64,000 nt of DNA from Orrella marina (GCF_003058465.1 NZ_CP028901.1:744001-808000); one strand, 5' to 3'. Counted from the first letter of the stretch, positions 25,921 to 35,425 are shown. Translations and numbers: made by a program. The notes: generated by a model from the sequence alone, not told the origin.

Positions 25921-27870
25921 ATGATTATGAAGAACGACTTGCCTGTTTGGCTACCTGGTAAAGACGAAATCGAGAACTCGTTTGTTGCCCGGTTCATCCG
26001 TTATTGTGGCTTTGAATCGTATGAAGCACTGCATCGATTCTCGATAGAGCAGGACGATCAGTACTGGCGAAAGTATATTGAGTTCAGCGGCTTTGTCTGG
26101 AAACGTGATCATGAGACGTTCGTGCATTTCGAACGAGGTGTGGAATTCCCACAATGGTTCATAGGTGGGCAGCTCAACTGGGTGGATTCGGTTCTTCGTT
26201 GGTCGGATGATACGTTTACAGCCGATCGCCCCGCGATCATTGCTGAAAGGGAGTCTGGCCATTGTCAACAAGTAACATACAAGGAACTCGCGCAAAAGGT
26301 TAGGGCGTTTGCCAATGGCTTGCGACAGATCGGAATCAAGCGGGGCGACCGCGTGGGCATGCTCATGGAAAATGGTGTCGAGGCCAACGTGTCTCTGATT
26401 GCCATCTCCTACATCGGTGCGGTGGCAGTGCCCTTGTTCACAGGCTTTGGAGTTGATGCCATCATATCAAGATTGGCATCTTGCGATGCCCGGCTCATCT
26501 TGGCCACTACTGGATTTCCTCGTCGTGGAAGGTTTGTTGATGCCCAGGCGTACATTCGCGACGCAGTTAAGGAGTTGCCTTCGGTCGAGCATATCTACTG
26601 GAAACCTTCACCAGAAGGTTCTGAGCTTGAAGCGCATGACTTACGCTGGAGTCAGTTGCTGGCTCATTCGGATGAAGCGTCTGTGTCTGAATCGATGGAT
26701 CCGAATGACCCATTTCTGCTGATCTACACATCCGGGACGACTGGTAAACCAAAGGGGCCGGTGCATACACACGCAGGATTTCCGCTCAAGATGGCGCACG
26801 ACTCAAACGTGCATATCAACATCGGTAAAGGCGACGTCTTGTGCTGGCCAGCTGACATGGGATGGATTGCCGGGCCAATTGTCAGCTTTTCTGCGCTCCT
26901 GAACGGAGCCACGCTGGTGACCTACGATGGTGCACCAGATACACCTGACTGGGGAGTGATGGGATCGCTAATCGAAAAGTACCGAGTGACCCACTTTGGT
27001 GCCTCACCCACACTCATTCGCGGCTTGCAGGCGCATGCAAGCGATGCACTTGCGCATGATTTTTCTTCGATCAAGGTTTTGATCACAGCCGGTGAAAGCA
27101 TCACCCCGGAGCATCATTACTGGTTTCAGACCACGTTTGGCAGGGGGGAATGCCCGATTATCAACATCACGGGTGGAACCGAAGTTTCATGTGCACTCCT
27201 TTCCAGTGTCGTTGTCAAGCCGATTGCACCATCCTGTTTTAACACAACCAGTCCGGCTGTTTCGGCTGATGTGGTAGATGCCAGTGGTCAGTCCGTGACG
27301 GGAGAGATCGGGGAGCTCGTGGTGCGCAAACCGTTTGTCGGCATGTGCAGTTCCTTCTGGCGTGATGATAAGCGATATCTTGAATCCTACTGGCAAACGA
27401 TATCGGGTATCTGGGTTCATGGCGATCTGGCCTTGCACGATACTGATGGTTATTACTACCTGCTCGGACGTTCGGATGACACCATCAAAGTGGCGGGAAA
27501 GCGGCTTGGCCCAGCAGAGGTCGAGGCAATTTTGGTGGAACTGCCACAAATAGCGGACGTGGCTGCAATCGGTGTGGCTGATGCGATGAAAGGTAATCGC
27601 CTTGTGGTTTTTTTAACACCCAAGCCGGATTTTAATGGCGATCCTGAAGTCTTGAAACAGACCGTTATGGATCTGGTTCAGTCTCGTATGGGCAAACCGT
27701 TTCGTCCGAGCGAGGTGTATGTAGCGAGTCAGTTACCGAAAACTCGCAGCACCAAGGTCATGCGCAGATTGATACGCAACGTTTACATGAACGCACCGTA
27801 TGGTGATCTGTCATCACTGGATAATCCGGCGGCACTGGATGAGTTGAAACACCTGATTCCTCGGGTATGA
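25921..27870 (+). CDS. Acyl-CoA synthetase, acetyl/acetoacetyl-CoA synthetase-like (copy 1)
   Basis: A 649-residue ANL-family ligase with an acetyl-CoA-synthetase-type N-terminal segment. Adenylation motifs: A3 YTSGTTGKPKGPVH, A5 NITGGTEVSC, A7 WVHGDLALHD, A8 GRSDDTIKVAGKRLGPAEVE and A10 LPKTRSTKVMRRLIR with the catalytic Lys. Reaction by family: acid + ATP + CoA to acyl-CoA via acyl-adenylate. It sits directly behind the importer, suggesting it activates the imported acid. It is distinct from the second synthetase at 33446-35425, though both share the MRRLIR C-terminal hallmark. ATGs at 25921 and 25927 are equally placed. Confidence 0.9.
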   Translation: MIMKNDLPVWLPGKDEIENSFVARFIRYCGFESYEALHRFSIEQDDQYWRKYIEFSGFVWKRDHETFVHFERGVEFPQWFIGGQLNWVDSVLRWSDDTFTADRPAIIAERESGHCQQVTYKELAQKVRAFANGLRQIGIKRGDRVGMLMENGVEANVSLIAISYIGAVAVPLFTGFGVDAIISRLASCDARLILATTGFPRRGRFVDAQAYIRDAVKELPSVEHIYWKPSPEGSELEAHDLRWSQLLAHSDEASVSESMDPNDPFLLIYTSGTTGKPKGPVHTHAGFPLKMAHDSNVHINIGKGDVLCWPADMGWIAGPIVSFSALLNGATLVTYDGAPDTPDWGVMGSLIEKYRVTHFGASPTLIRGLQAHASDALAHDFSSIKVLITAGESITPEHHYWFQTTFGRGECPIINITGGTEVSCALLSSVVVKPIAPSCFNTTSPAVSADVVDASGQSVTGEIGELVVRKPFVGMCSSFWRDDKRYLESYWQTISGIWVHGDLALHDTDGYYYLLGRSDDTIKVAGKRLGPAEVEAILVELPQIADVAAIGVADAMKGNRLVVFLTPKPDFNGDPEVLKQTVMDLVQSRMGKPFRPSEVYVASQLPKTRSTKVMRRLIRNVYMNAPYGDLSSLDNPAALDELKHLIPRV

Positions 27871-27935
27871 CCGACACACAATGCCAGAACGATAGAGTCT
27901 AAAGCGCAATCATACAAAATGAGGTGGAGACAACA

Positions 27936-28718
27936 ATGGATATGGATCTGAAAGGGAAGAGGGTCTTGATTACCGGTGCATCACAGGGTATCGGCGCTGC
28001 TTTGGCCAGAGCCTTCTCTGCCGAGGGGTGTGACCTCGTGCTGGTTGCGCGCTCAGACCAGAAGCTGCTTGCGCTGGCAGATGAGATCAAGGCCCGGCAT
28101 GCCGTCCAGGTTCAAGTCTATGCTAGGGACCTGACCAAAAAAGGTGTGGTCGATGAGATTGCGCGACTGGAGCCGCAGGTCGATGTGCTCGTGAACAATG
28201 CGGGAACGATCCCGGCAGGAAATCTATGGGACGTAGACGCCCAAGCATGGCGTGAAGGATGGGAACTCAAGGTATTTGGTTACATCGATATGACGCGACA
28301 ATACTATCCGCTCATGAAAGAACGAGGCGGCGGTGTGATCTTGAACAACATCGGCATGGCCGCCGAAGCTTTTGATTTTGATTACGTGGCAGGATCCTCA
28401 GGAAATGCGGCCCTTGCCGCTTTCACGAAATCTGTCGGCGGCAGAAGCCTGCGTGACAACATCCGGGTGGCGGGTGTCAATCCTGGCCCGGTCTCGACCG
28501 AGCGGATTGAGAAAATTTTCAGAATGCGATCCCAGACTCAGTTTGGAGACGATTCCCATGTCCAGGAACTATCAAGCCACCTGCCACTTGGTCGTCCGGC
28601 AACTGTCGGCGAGATCGCGGAGCTATTTGTCTTTCTGGCTTCGAAGCACTCAGGCTACACATCGGGTGTGGTGTTTACTGTGGATGGTGGCATCTCATCC
28701 GCAAAGTCAATTATCTAA
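27936..28718 (+). CDS. Short-chain dehydrogenase/reductase (second SDR of the block)
   Basis: About 260 residues: TGASQGIGAALARAF cofactor loop, VDVLVNNAGTIPAG, catalytic-region GGVILNNIGMAAEAFDFDYVAGSSGNAALAAFTK, then NIRVAGVNPGPVSTERIEK and a C-terminal SGVVFTVDGGISS. The usual Ser is Asn/Ile here (NNIGM) and the Tyr-x-x-x-Lys is represented by YVAGS, where Lys is absent. The catalytic triad thus deviates and activity is uncertain. ATG 27936 follows GGTGGAGA; an in-frame GTG at 27924 precedes that site. Role in the pathway: oxidation or reduction of a hydroxy/keto acyl intermediate. Confidence 0.85.
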   Translation: MDMDLKGKRVLITGASQGIGAALARAFSAEGCDLVLVARSDQKLLALADEIKARHAVQVQVYARDLTKKGVVDEIARLEPQVDVLVNNAGTIPAGNLWDVDAQAWREGWELKVFGYIDMTRQYYPLMKERGGGVILNNIGMAAEAFDFDYVAGSSGNAALAAFTKSVGGRSLRDNIRVAGVNPGPVSTERIEKIFRMRSQTQFGDDSHVQELSSHLPLGRPATVGEIAELFVFLASKHSGYTSGVVFTVDGGISSAKSII

Positions 28719-28733
28719 ACAATGGAGACGGTA

Positions 28734-29543
28734 ATGGGATCACGCTATCAAGGTTACAAGTACATTGAGTTTGACTATCCAGCCGAGCGTGTCTTGCGGC
28801 TGACTCTGAATAATCCAGGACGTCATAATAGTCTGGATGCACTGGGGCATCAGGAGATTGCTGATGTCTGGAAGGAAATAGACACCGATCCAGATGTGAG
28901 CGCGGTGATTCTCTGCGGGGCAGGCAAGATGTTTTCGGCGGGAGGGGATTTCAAGCTGGTCGAGGAACTGATAGATAGTTTCGAAGGGCGGTGCCGGGTC
29001 TGGAAGGAAACCCGGGATTTGGTCTATAACATCATCAACTGTTCAAAACCGACCGTGTCTGCGATTCATGGCGCAGCGGTAGGCGCTGGTCTGGTGGCCG
29101 CGATGCTGTGTGACATCTCGATTGCAGGCCGCTCTGCCAAGATCGTAGATGGCCACACGCGTCTGGGGGTGGCTGCCGGCGACCACGCGGCCATCATATG
29201 GCCACTATTGTGTGGGATGGCTAAGGCCAAGTATCACCTGATGCTGTGCGAGCCTGTCAACGGCGAACAGGCCGAGCAGATGGGCCTGGTTTCTCTCTGC
29301 GTCGATGATGACCAGGTGCAAACAAAGGCGGTGGAGGTCGCAACCCGTTTGGCCCAAGGCGCGCCCACAGCGATTCGCTGGACCAAGTATGCACTGAATA
29401 ACTGGTTGCGGCAGGCAGGCCCTATATTCGATGCGTCGCTTGCCATGGAGTTCATGGGCATGTCAGGGCCCGAGGTCAAAGAGGGGCTTGCCTCTCACCT
29501 TGAAAAACGCAAACCCGTGTTTAGCCAAAAGGTATCGATCTAG
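28734..29543 (+). CDS. Enoyl-CoA hydratase/isomerase family protein
   Basis: About 269 residues of the crotonase fold. The first oxyanion-hole segment is [18 protein letters not shown] and the second is [22 protein letters not shown]. The region [19 protein letters not shown] carries Asp rather than the hydratase Glu, a variation seen in some EchA-type branches. So hydration of an enoyl-CoA is likely but not assured. ATG 28734 is used because GGAG sits 6 bp upstream; an in-frame ATG at 28722 precedes it. Same operon as SDR2 (15 bp gap). Confidence 0.88.
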   Translation: MGSRYQGYKYIEFDYPAERVLRLTLNNPGRHNSLDALGHQEIADVWKEIDTDPDVSAVILCGAGKMFSAGGDFKLVEELIDSFEGRCRVWKETRDLVYNIINCSKPTVSAIHGAAVGAGLVAAMLCDISIAGRSAKIVDGHTRLGVAAGDHAAIIWPLLCGMAKAKYHLMLCEPVNGEQAEQMGLVSLCVDDDQVQTKAVEVATRLAQGAPTAIRWTKYALNNWLRQAGPIFDASLAMEFMGMSGPEVKEGLASHLEKRKPVFSQKVSI

Positions 29544-29586
29544 TCGGCATAAGATGACGGCGATGGAGATGGGTACGGGAGTTGGG

Positions 29587-30372
29587 ATGGCGATGAGAGA
29601 AACCTTCATCAATCCGATTGGACGGGCTTTCTCGGTGTTGTCAGCCTTCAGCCCCCATGAGCGCTGGCTAAACGGAGCTGACATCGCAGCCAGAACGGAT
29701 CTGCCCGTTTCCACTGTGCTCAGGATTCTGAAGAGCCTCGTGAACCTAGGGTACGTCCATCAGTGTAGCCGTACCCGACGCTATCGGTTAACGGCATTGG
29801 TGCTCTCATTAGGCTACGCGGCGATTGCCTATTCCGAAGCGCAGTTTACCTTGACACCAGCCATGCGCTCATTGTCTGAGCAACACGGTCTATACGTGGT
29901 GTTGGGCACACGTGATCGGCTTGATGTGGTGCTGCTGGAATGCGTCAATCCGAGGCCAGAGCAGAGCCGTCGTACCGGTTTTCGGTTGAGGATTTCTGCC
30001 GGAACGCGATTCGATATTGGTGAGTCGCCGCTCGGCTGGGCGTTGCTTGCATCTTTACCCGATCTAGAGCGCAACTACCTCTCCATGAAAATCGAGCAAC
30101 GCAAATCACATGACTGGCCCAGAATCCGTCGCAAGCTCATCGACGCCGAGAATGTCGTGCGTCAGCGTGGCTATTGCATGTCGCTTGGCGAGATTGATCC
30201 GGACATTAGCATTGTCGCGGCTCCACTGATGCTGCCCGAACACGGTCCGATGGTGATCGCCTGTTTGGGTGAGACCAAGAACATGTCCCGTTCGCGCGTC
30301 GAGCGTGAGCTCGGACCCTTGCTTGCCAGAATTGAATCAAGCACGAGAGATGGAGGTCAGTTTGCTGAGTAG
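29587..30372 (+). CDS. IclR-family transcriptional regulator (first of a tandem pair)
   Basis: About 261 residues: an N-terminal winged helix-turn-helix (GRAFSVLSAFSPHERWLNGADIAARTDLPVSTVLRILKSL contains the recognition helix) and a C-terminal ligand-binding domain ending in VAAPLMLPEHGPMVIACL. Start chosen at ATG 29587 because CGGGAG lies 5 bp upstream; earlier in-frame starts at 29554 and in the preceding gene lack a site. Family role: repressor or activator of adjacent catabolic genes with a small-acid effector. The stop lies inside the next regulator gene. Confidence 0.88.
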   Translation: MAMRETFINPIGRAFSVLSAFSPHERWLNGADIAARTDLPVSTVLRILKSLVNLGYVHQCSRTRRYRLTALVLSLGYAAIAYSEAQFTLTPAMRSLSEQHGLYVVLGTRDRLDVVLLECVNPRPEQSRRTGFRLRISAGTRFDIGESPLGWALLASLPDLERNYLSMKIEQRKSHDWPRIRRKLIDAENVVRQRGYCMSLGEIDPDISIVAAPLMLPEHGPMVIACLGETKNMSRSRVERELGPLLARIESSTRDGGQFAE

Positions 30373-31171
30373 CCAGATCCAGCCAGAAGGTGAGCGCGAT
30401 ATCGATGACACCATGTTGACGGTTCGGCGGGGAATCGAAGTCATACGGGCCTTTCGGGCAGCACGAGTCGCACTGGGCAACGTTGATATTGTCAAGAGAA
30501 CCAACATTCCCAAGGCGTCGGTCTCAAGAATCACCAGCACATTGATCTCGCTCGGGTTGCTGGTGAGGGTGCCAGGAACCCGTAAGTTCCAGATCGGGAC
30601 GAGGCCGCTATCGATCGGACAGGCTTATCTGGATGCTAGTCCGATGGCGCGTCTGGTCACGCCGGTGATGCAGTCGCTGGCTGACGAATTGGGAGTGTCA
30701 AGCGCAATCGCTACTCGAGCGGGGTTGCAGATGCTTTATGTTGCGTACCGTAAGAGCGAGAATATTTCCACGTTGAGATTAGGTGTGGGGTCTTTGTTAC
30801 CGCTGGACGTGACCTCGGTGGGCCGAGCCTATCTATGGGGCATGAATGAGTCAGAGCGTGACAAGGTCATCGAGCAGATCCGGGTCGCATCAGGCACCAA
30901 GGCAGAGCAGAGATTAAAAGGAATCTCGGATGCTTTTACTGATCTGCGCACCCATGGCATTTGCATGTCGATCGTCGAGTACCAGCCCGACGCGTTTGGT
31001 GTGGCCGTACCTGTCTATCTGGGTCAGGCCCGCACTCTGATGACGCTTAACGCAGGAGCTGTACATGAAGCCGTGACCCGTGAATACCTGCTCGACGTGA
31101 TCCGCGAACCGCTGACTCGTGCTGCTCAGAATCTCGAGAAAGTTTGTCAAGACGTCGACTGTAGTCTTTAA
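30350..31171 (+). CDS. IclR-family transcriptional regulator (second of a tandem pair)
   Basis: About 273 residues: helix-turn-helix VRRGIEVIRAFRAARVALGN followed by TNIPKASVSRITSTLISLGLL, and an IclR effector domain containing SSAIATRAGLQMLYVAYRKSE and DLRTHGICMSIVEYQPDAFGVAVPV. ATG 30350 overlaps the upstream gene by 23 bp. A TTG at 30362, preceded by GGAGG at five bases, is an attractive alternative. Sequence divergence from the neighbouring IclR is large, so this is not a recent duplicate. Probably responds to a different metabolite of the same pathway or acts as a partner. Confidence 0.87.
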   Translation: MEVSLLSSQIQPEGERDIDDTMLTVRRGIEVIRAFRAARVALGNVDIVKRTNIPKASVSRITSTLISLGLLVRVPGTRKFQIGTRPLSIGQAYLDASPMARLVTPVMQSLADELGVSSAIATRAGLQMLYVAYRKSENISTLRLGVGSLLPLDVTSVGRAYLWGMNESERDKVIEQIRVASGTKAEQRLKGISDAFTDLRTHGICMSIVEYQPDAFGVAVPVYLGQARTLMTLNAGAVHEAVTREYLLDVIREPLTRAAQNLEKVCQDVDCSL

Positions 31172-31267
31172 GTGAGCGGATAACCGTCAGGTTCAAACAT
31201 TGCAGGACTCCAAAACAGGAACAACGACAAGAAACAAATACCCGAGAGCCAATAGGAGACAAATGAC

Positions 31268-32185
31268 ATGGAGATCGGTTCGGTTGCATTTATTGGCGTG
31301 GGCAATATGGGCTCGCGCATGGCAGCGTGCGTCAAGCAGGCAGGGTTCGACTTGCGTGTTCACGATGCCAATCTGCAAGCTTGTGAAAGTCTGGTAAAGA
31401 GTGGAGTCTCAGTACTGTCTGAGGCTGCCGAATCGATCCAGTCTGACGTGATTGTCCTCATGGTTGCCAATGATGATCAGGTCAAACAGGTGACTCGGCA
31501 GATCGTGCAGGCAGGGTTGCGCGATACGCGTTTTGTAGCAGATTACCTGTGCATCATGAGTACGGTGCTGCCGCAAACCGTCAAGGAGGTTGCACGTGAA
31601 CTGGATAAGGTCGAGATTCGCTTAATCGAGGCACCTGTCAGTGGAGGGATGGTAAAGGCCGAGCAGGGCAGTCTGACGCTCATGCTGGGGGGAGCCGAGG
31701 AGGATATCACTGCGGTCAACCCGGTGATGAAAGCTATGGGTTCGCATCTTTTTTATTGCGGGAAGCTCGGCTCGGCGTCAGTGGTCAAGCTAATCAACAA
31801 CATGATCGGTATCTCAAATCTTTATCTGGTCGCCGAAGGGTTTCGGATGGCGCAGGCCTACGGAGTATGTTGCGAAAACCTCACGCGTGTGCTTGAAGTC
31901 AGTACCGGGAGGAATTTTCTGACTGAAGATGCCCAGATTTCTGCACAGCAGTACGCGGCCTGGACGCAAACCGAGGAAGTGTTTCTTTCGGCATCGAAGA
32001 TCGTTCAGAAGGACCTACATATTGCGCAGGACCTGGCCCGCGCGGTCTCGGTGACTCTGCCTGTCATTGCTGCAGTCTCAGGGGTGGTCGATGCAACAGG
32101 GGATACCGATCTTGAACGCTGGCGTGCGGTGGCGGACTACTTCACCCGTGCTGAGCAAGCTGAAGGAAATTCCAGCCATGGGTAA
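31268..32185 (+). CDS. Beta-hydroxyacid dehydrogenase (3-hydroxyisobutyrate dehydrogenase-like)
   Basis: A 305-residue NAD(P)-dependent enzyme: GVGNMGSRMAACVKQ cofactor loop, EAPVSGGMVKAEQG substrate segment and the catalytic Lys in GSASVVKLINNMIGISN. Family role: oxidation of a beta-hydroxyacid (3-hydroxyisobutyrate, tartronate, 2-(hydroxymethyl)glutarate class). AGGAG lies 10 bp before the ATG. The last 8 bp overlap the CoA-transferase start, so they are co-translated. Substrate unknown. Confidence 0.9.
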   Translation: MEIGSVAFIGVGNMGSRMAACVKQAGFDLRVHDANLQACESLVKSGVSVLSEAAESIQSDVIVLMVANDDQVKQVTRQIVQAGLRDTRFVADYLCIMSTVLPQTVKEVARELDKVEIRLIEAPVSGGMVKAEQGSLTLMLGGAEEDITAVNPVMKAMGSHLFYCGKLGSASVVKLINNMIGISNLYLVAEGFRMAQAYGVCCENLTRVLEVSTGRNFLTEDAQISAQQYAAWTQTEEVFLSASKIVQKDLHIAQDLARAVSVTLPVIAAVSGVVDATGDTDLERWRAVADYFTRAEQAEGNSSHG

Positions 32186-33362
32186 CATTCTGGAAGGCGT
32201 TCAGGTGCTCGACATGGGTCGATATATCGCGGGTCCGTTCTGCGCCGCGATGCTGGCCGATCTGGGAGCTGACGTTATTCGTGTCGAGCGGGTCGGTGGC
32301 AGTGAAGACCGGTTTGTGGTTCCGGTTGCACCTGATGGATCGGGTGCGATCTATATGCAGTCGAACAGGAACAAGCGGTCTTTGACGCTGGATTTCACCC
32401 AACAGGCTGGACGGGAAATCCTGAAACGCCTGATCGAACGCTCGGATATCGTGATCGCCAATATGCCGCATAGAACGCTGGTTAAGCTCGGACTGGATCA
32501 CGACCAGATCAAGCAGATCAATCCTTCTGTGATCTTTGTGACGGCGTCCGCCTTCGGCTGGAAAGGGCCCTATCGAGACCGCGTTGGTTTCGATGGTGTG
32601 GCGCAAACTATGAGTGGTGCCGTGCACCTCTCCGGACCACCCGGCCAGCCTAGCAAGGCAATGGTTCCATACGTTGATTACATGACCGGGATGGCTGCGG
32701 CGTTTGGTGCAGTCGCGGCGCTTTATGATCGCAAGAATACGGGAGAAGGACAACGCGTGGAGGCCACGCTCATCAAATCGGCCCTAAACATTGCAAGCGC
32801 GTTCTTGATCGAGTCTCAGTTGCTCGGGATTCAGCGCGAGTCAACTTGGAACCGCAGTCCGCTTGCGTCACCGTCGGATATCTTTCGCACACAGGACGGC
32901 TGGATCATCGTACAGGTCATTGGAGGCTCTCTCTTCAGGAAATGGGCCGAGATGATCGGCCGTGCCGATCTTTGTGATGACCCGAGATTTGTTAACGATG
33001 AGGAGCGTGGCAGACACGGCGATGCGATCAGCGAGATCATGCAAGGCTGGTGCTCTCAGTACACGACCCGGCACGCACTGGAGTTGCTTTCGACGAGGAA
33101 AATACCCGCCGGGCCGCTCTACACTCCCGAACAGGCAGTCCGCGACGATGGCCTGCACCAGAGCGATGTGTACTGGCCTATGGATTACCCAGGGGTAGAG
33201 AAGCCCGTGCCTGTAGTCCAGTCGCCTGTGAGCTTCTCCCGAGGGACGTCTCAGGACGGAGCCAGAGCGCCGACATTGGGCGAGCACAATGCAGAAATTC
33301 TGAGAGGGCTTGGATACTTACCCAACGAAATTGAATCATTTTCGCAAGACAAGATAATCTGA
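32178..33362 (+). CDS. Class III (CaiB/BaiF) acyl-CoA transferase, second copy in window
   Basis: About 394 residues. LEGVQVLDMGRYIAGPFCAAMLADLGADVIRVE opens the fold, SNRNKRSLTLDF is the CoA-binding loop, and the expected catalytic Asp is about residue 167 in VDYMTGM. A late GEHNAEIL is typical. It overlaps the upstream dehydrogenase by 8 bp. The family moves CoA from a donor such as succinyl-CoA to a carboxylate, so it offers a second, ATP-independent activation route next to the two synthetases. Confidence 0.9.
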   Translation: MGNILEGVQVLDMGRYIAGPFCAAMLADLGADVIRVERVGGSEDRFVVPVAPDGSGAIYMQSNRNKRSLTLDFTQQAGREILKRLIERSDIVIANMPHRTLVKLGLDHDQIKQINPSVIFVTASAFGWKGPYRDRVGFDGVAQTMSGAVHLSGPPGQPSKAMVPYVDYMTGMAAAFGAVAALYDRKNTGEGQRVEATLIKSALNIASAFLIESQLLGIQRESTWNRSPLASPSDIFRTQDGWIIVQVIGGSLFRKWAEMIGRADLCDDPRFVNDEERGRHGDAISEIMQGWCSQYTTRHALELLSTRKIPAGPLYTPEQAVRDDGLHQSDVYWPMDYPGVEKPVPVVQSPVSFSRGTSQDGARAPTLGEHNAEILRGLGYLPNEIESFSQDKII

Positions 33363-33445
33363 GTATTTGTCAGCGCGAGAACTACAAAAATATCAGAATG
33401 CGCACACAGCGCAGCAGTTGAACAAAGCGTTAAGGGGTGAAAGAA

Positions 33446-35425
33446 ATGACCGCTGATACAAGTATTTATCCTGTCGTCTGGCAACCCGGCGCGGATCTGC
33501 TGGCGCAAAGCAACCTAGCTGCATTTCTGAAGTCCATCGGCATATCGAATGTAGGTCCGGTAGGCTATCAGAAGTTGCTGAGTCTGGCGCAGGAGGACCC
33601 GACGTTTTACTGGGATCATTTGGTCAAGTACCTAGGAATTAGATTTTTCAGACCCTATGACCAAGTACTCGATACCCGAGGTGGCAATGAGTGGGCCAGA
33701 TGGTGTGTCGGTGCCCAGACGAATTCAGTATTAAATGCGTTGGACAGGCATCAGGATTCGCCCACGCTCGCCAAAGATGCCATTGTCTGGTATAGCGAGA
33801 AAGGCGAACGCGTGACTTGGGACTACGGCCGTTTGACTCGTCATGTTAGTCAGTTCGCACAAGGCATGCGAGCGCGCGGGATTGGCCGGGGCGATGTCGT
33901 GGGAATCTACATGCCGATGTTGCCCGAGGCAATCTCTGCTATGTTGGCGGTCAACAAAATTGGCGCAATTTTTTTACCGCTTTTCTCTGGGTTCGGCGCG
34001 CAGGCTGTTGTGGACCGACTAAGGGATGCTGGTGCCTGTGCAATAGTTACCGCTGATGGGACATGGCGCCGCGGCAAACATCATGGCTTGAAAGCGACGG
34101 TGGACGAGGCCATCGGTTCGCTCGATGCGTTGCGTCATGTCATCGTTGTGCGCAATTCCGAATGTGACGTGCAATGGAATCCGAAGACCGATTGCTGGAT
34201 TGATGATCTCATACACGGTCATCCGGATGCCTCGGCAACCGAGGTGATGGATGCAGAGGATCCAATGATGATCATGTACACCTCGGGTACGACCGGTAAG
34301 CCAAAAGGAACCGTGCATAGTCATGTCGGACTGGTTACCAAGGTCGTTTCGGATATGGTCCTGTTCGCAGACCTGAAGACGTCTGACCGCTTCCTGTGGA
34401 TCAGTGATCTGGGCTGGTTTGTAGGCCCATTGTTGACGTTCTCGGCCACTTTCGTAGGGGCGACTATTGTAATTGCCGAGGGCGCTCACGATTTTCCGTC
34501 AGATGATCGCTACTGGGGCATTATCGAACGTGAACGTATCAGCTATCTCGGTATCTCCCCCAGCCTCATTCGCGGTTTCATGATGGCGAGCACATGTCAT
34601 CTTGACCAATATGACGTGGGTTCGCTCAGAGTCATTTTTTCCAGTGGCGAGCCCTGGACCTACGATGCCTGGATGTGGACATTCCATAATCTGGGTAAGT
34701 CCAGATTGCCAATCATCAATTATTCCGGAGGTACCGAGATCGGGGGCGGCATCGTGACCGGAACAGTGATTCATCCCATGAAACCCTGTGCTTTTTCGGC
34801 ACCTGTCCCAGGGGTTGGCGCCGATATCTCAGATGAGTCAGGAGCATCCATACCCAGACCGGGATCTGGTGAGTTGGTGATGCGACAACCTTCTGTCGGC
34901 CTGACGCGCGGTCTCTGGAACGACAACGCGCGCTATCTAGAAAGCTACTGGGGGCAGATACACGGTGTGTGGGTGCAGGGGGACCGTGCCACGGTGGATA
35001 TGGATGGCTACTGGTATATTACCGGTCGTTCGGATGACACGCTCAAGATCGCTGGCAAGCGAACAGGACCGTCTGAAATCGAGGGGCTGGTGCTTGGGTC
35101 AGGACTAGCTGGCGAAGCGGCTGCCATCGGCATACCGGATGACGTCAAGGGTGAGTCTGTCGGTCTTTTTGTCACGCTGATGCCGGGCGTACGCCCCGAT
35201 GATGCCACTCGATGGAAAATCACAACAGCGGTCACGCAGGGCCTGGGGTCCGCTTTCTCGCCAAAGATCATCTACTTTGTTGACGAACTTCCCAAAACTC
35301 GTAATATGAAGATCATGCGACGACTAATCCGGTCAGTCTATCTGGGATCCAAACCGGGTGACCTGTCATCACTTGTCAACCCCGAGTCTCTGGATACTAT
35401 CCGTAAAATCGTTATTCAAGACTGA
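33446..35425 (+). CDS. Acyl-CoA synthetase, acetoacetyl-CoA synthetase-like (copy 2)
   Basis: About 659 residues, a different but related ANL ligase. Motifs: A3 YTSGTTGKPKGTVHSH, A5 NYSGGTEIGG, A7 WVQGDRATVD, A8 GRSDDTLKIAGKRTGPSEIE and A10 LPKTRNMKIMRRLIRS with the catalytic Lys. ATG 33446 has AAGGGG upstream; a GTG at 33437 is an alternative. It closes the catabolic block and is followed by two terminators. A pathway with two such synthetases may activate two acids, for instance the imported substrate and a cleavage product. Confidence 0.9.
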   Translation: MTADTSIYPVVWQPGADLLAQSNLAAFLKSIGISNVGPVGYQKLLSLAQEDPTFYWDHLVKYLGIRFFRPYDQVLDTRGGNEWARWCVGAQTNSVLNALDRHQDSPTLAKDAIVWYSEKGERVTWDYGRLTRHVSQFAQGMRARGIGRGDVVGIYMPMLPEAISAMLAVNKIGAIFLPLFSGFGAQAVVDRLRDAGACAIVTADGTWRRGKHHGLKATVDEAIGSLDALRHVIVVRNSECDVQWNPKTDCWIDDLIHGHPDASATEVMDAEDPMMIMYTSGTTGKPKGTVHSHVGLVTKVVSDMVLFADLKTSDRFLWISDLGWFVGPLLTFSATFVGATIVIAEGAHDFPSDDRYWGIIERERISYLGISPSLIRGFMMASTCHLDQYDVGSLRVIFSSGEPWTYDAWMWTFHNLGKSRLPIINYSGGTEIGGGIVTGTVIHPMKPCAFSAPVPGVGADISDESGASIPRPGSGELVMRQPSVGLTRGLWNDNARYLESYWGQIHGVWVQGDRATVDMDGYWYITGRSDDTLKIAGKRTGPSEIEGLVLGSGLAGEAAAIGIPDDVKGESVGLFVTLMPGVRPDDATRWKITTAVTQGLGSAFSPKIIYFVDELPKTRNMKIMRRLIRSVYLGSKPGDLSSLVNPESLDTIRKIVIQD

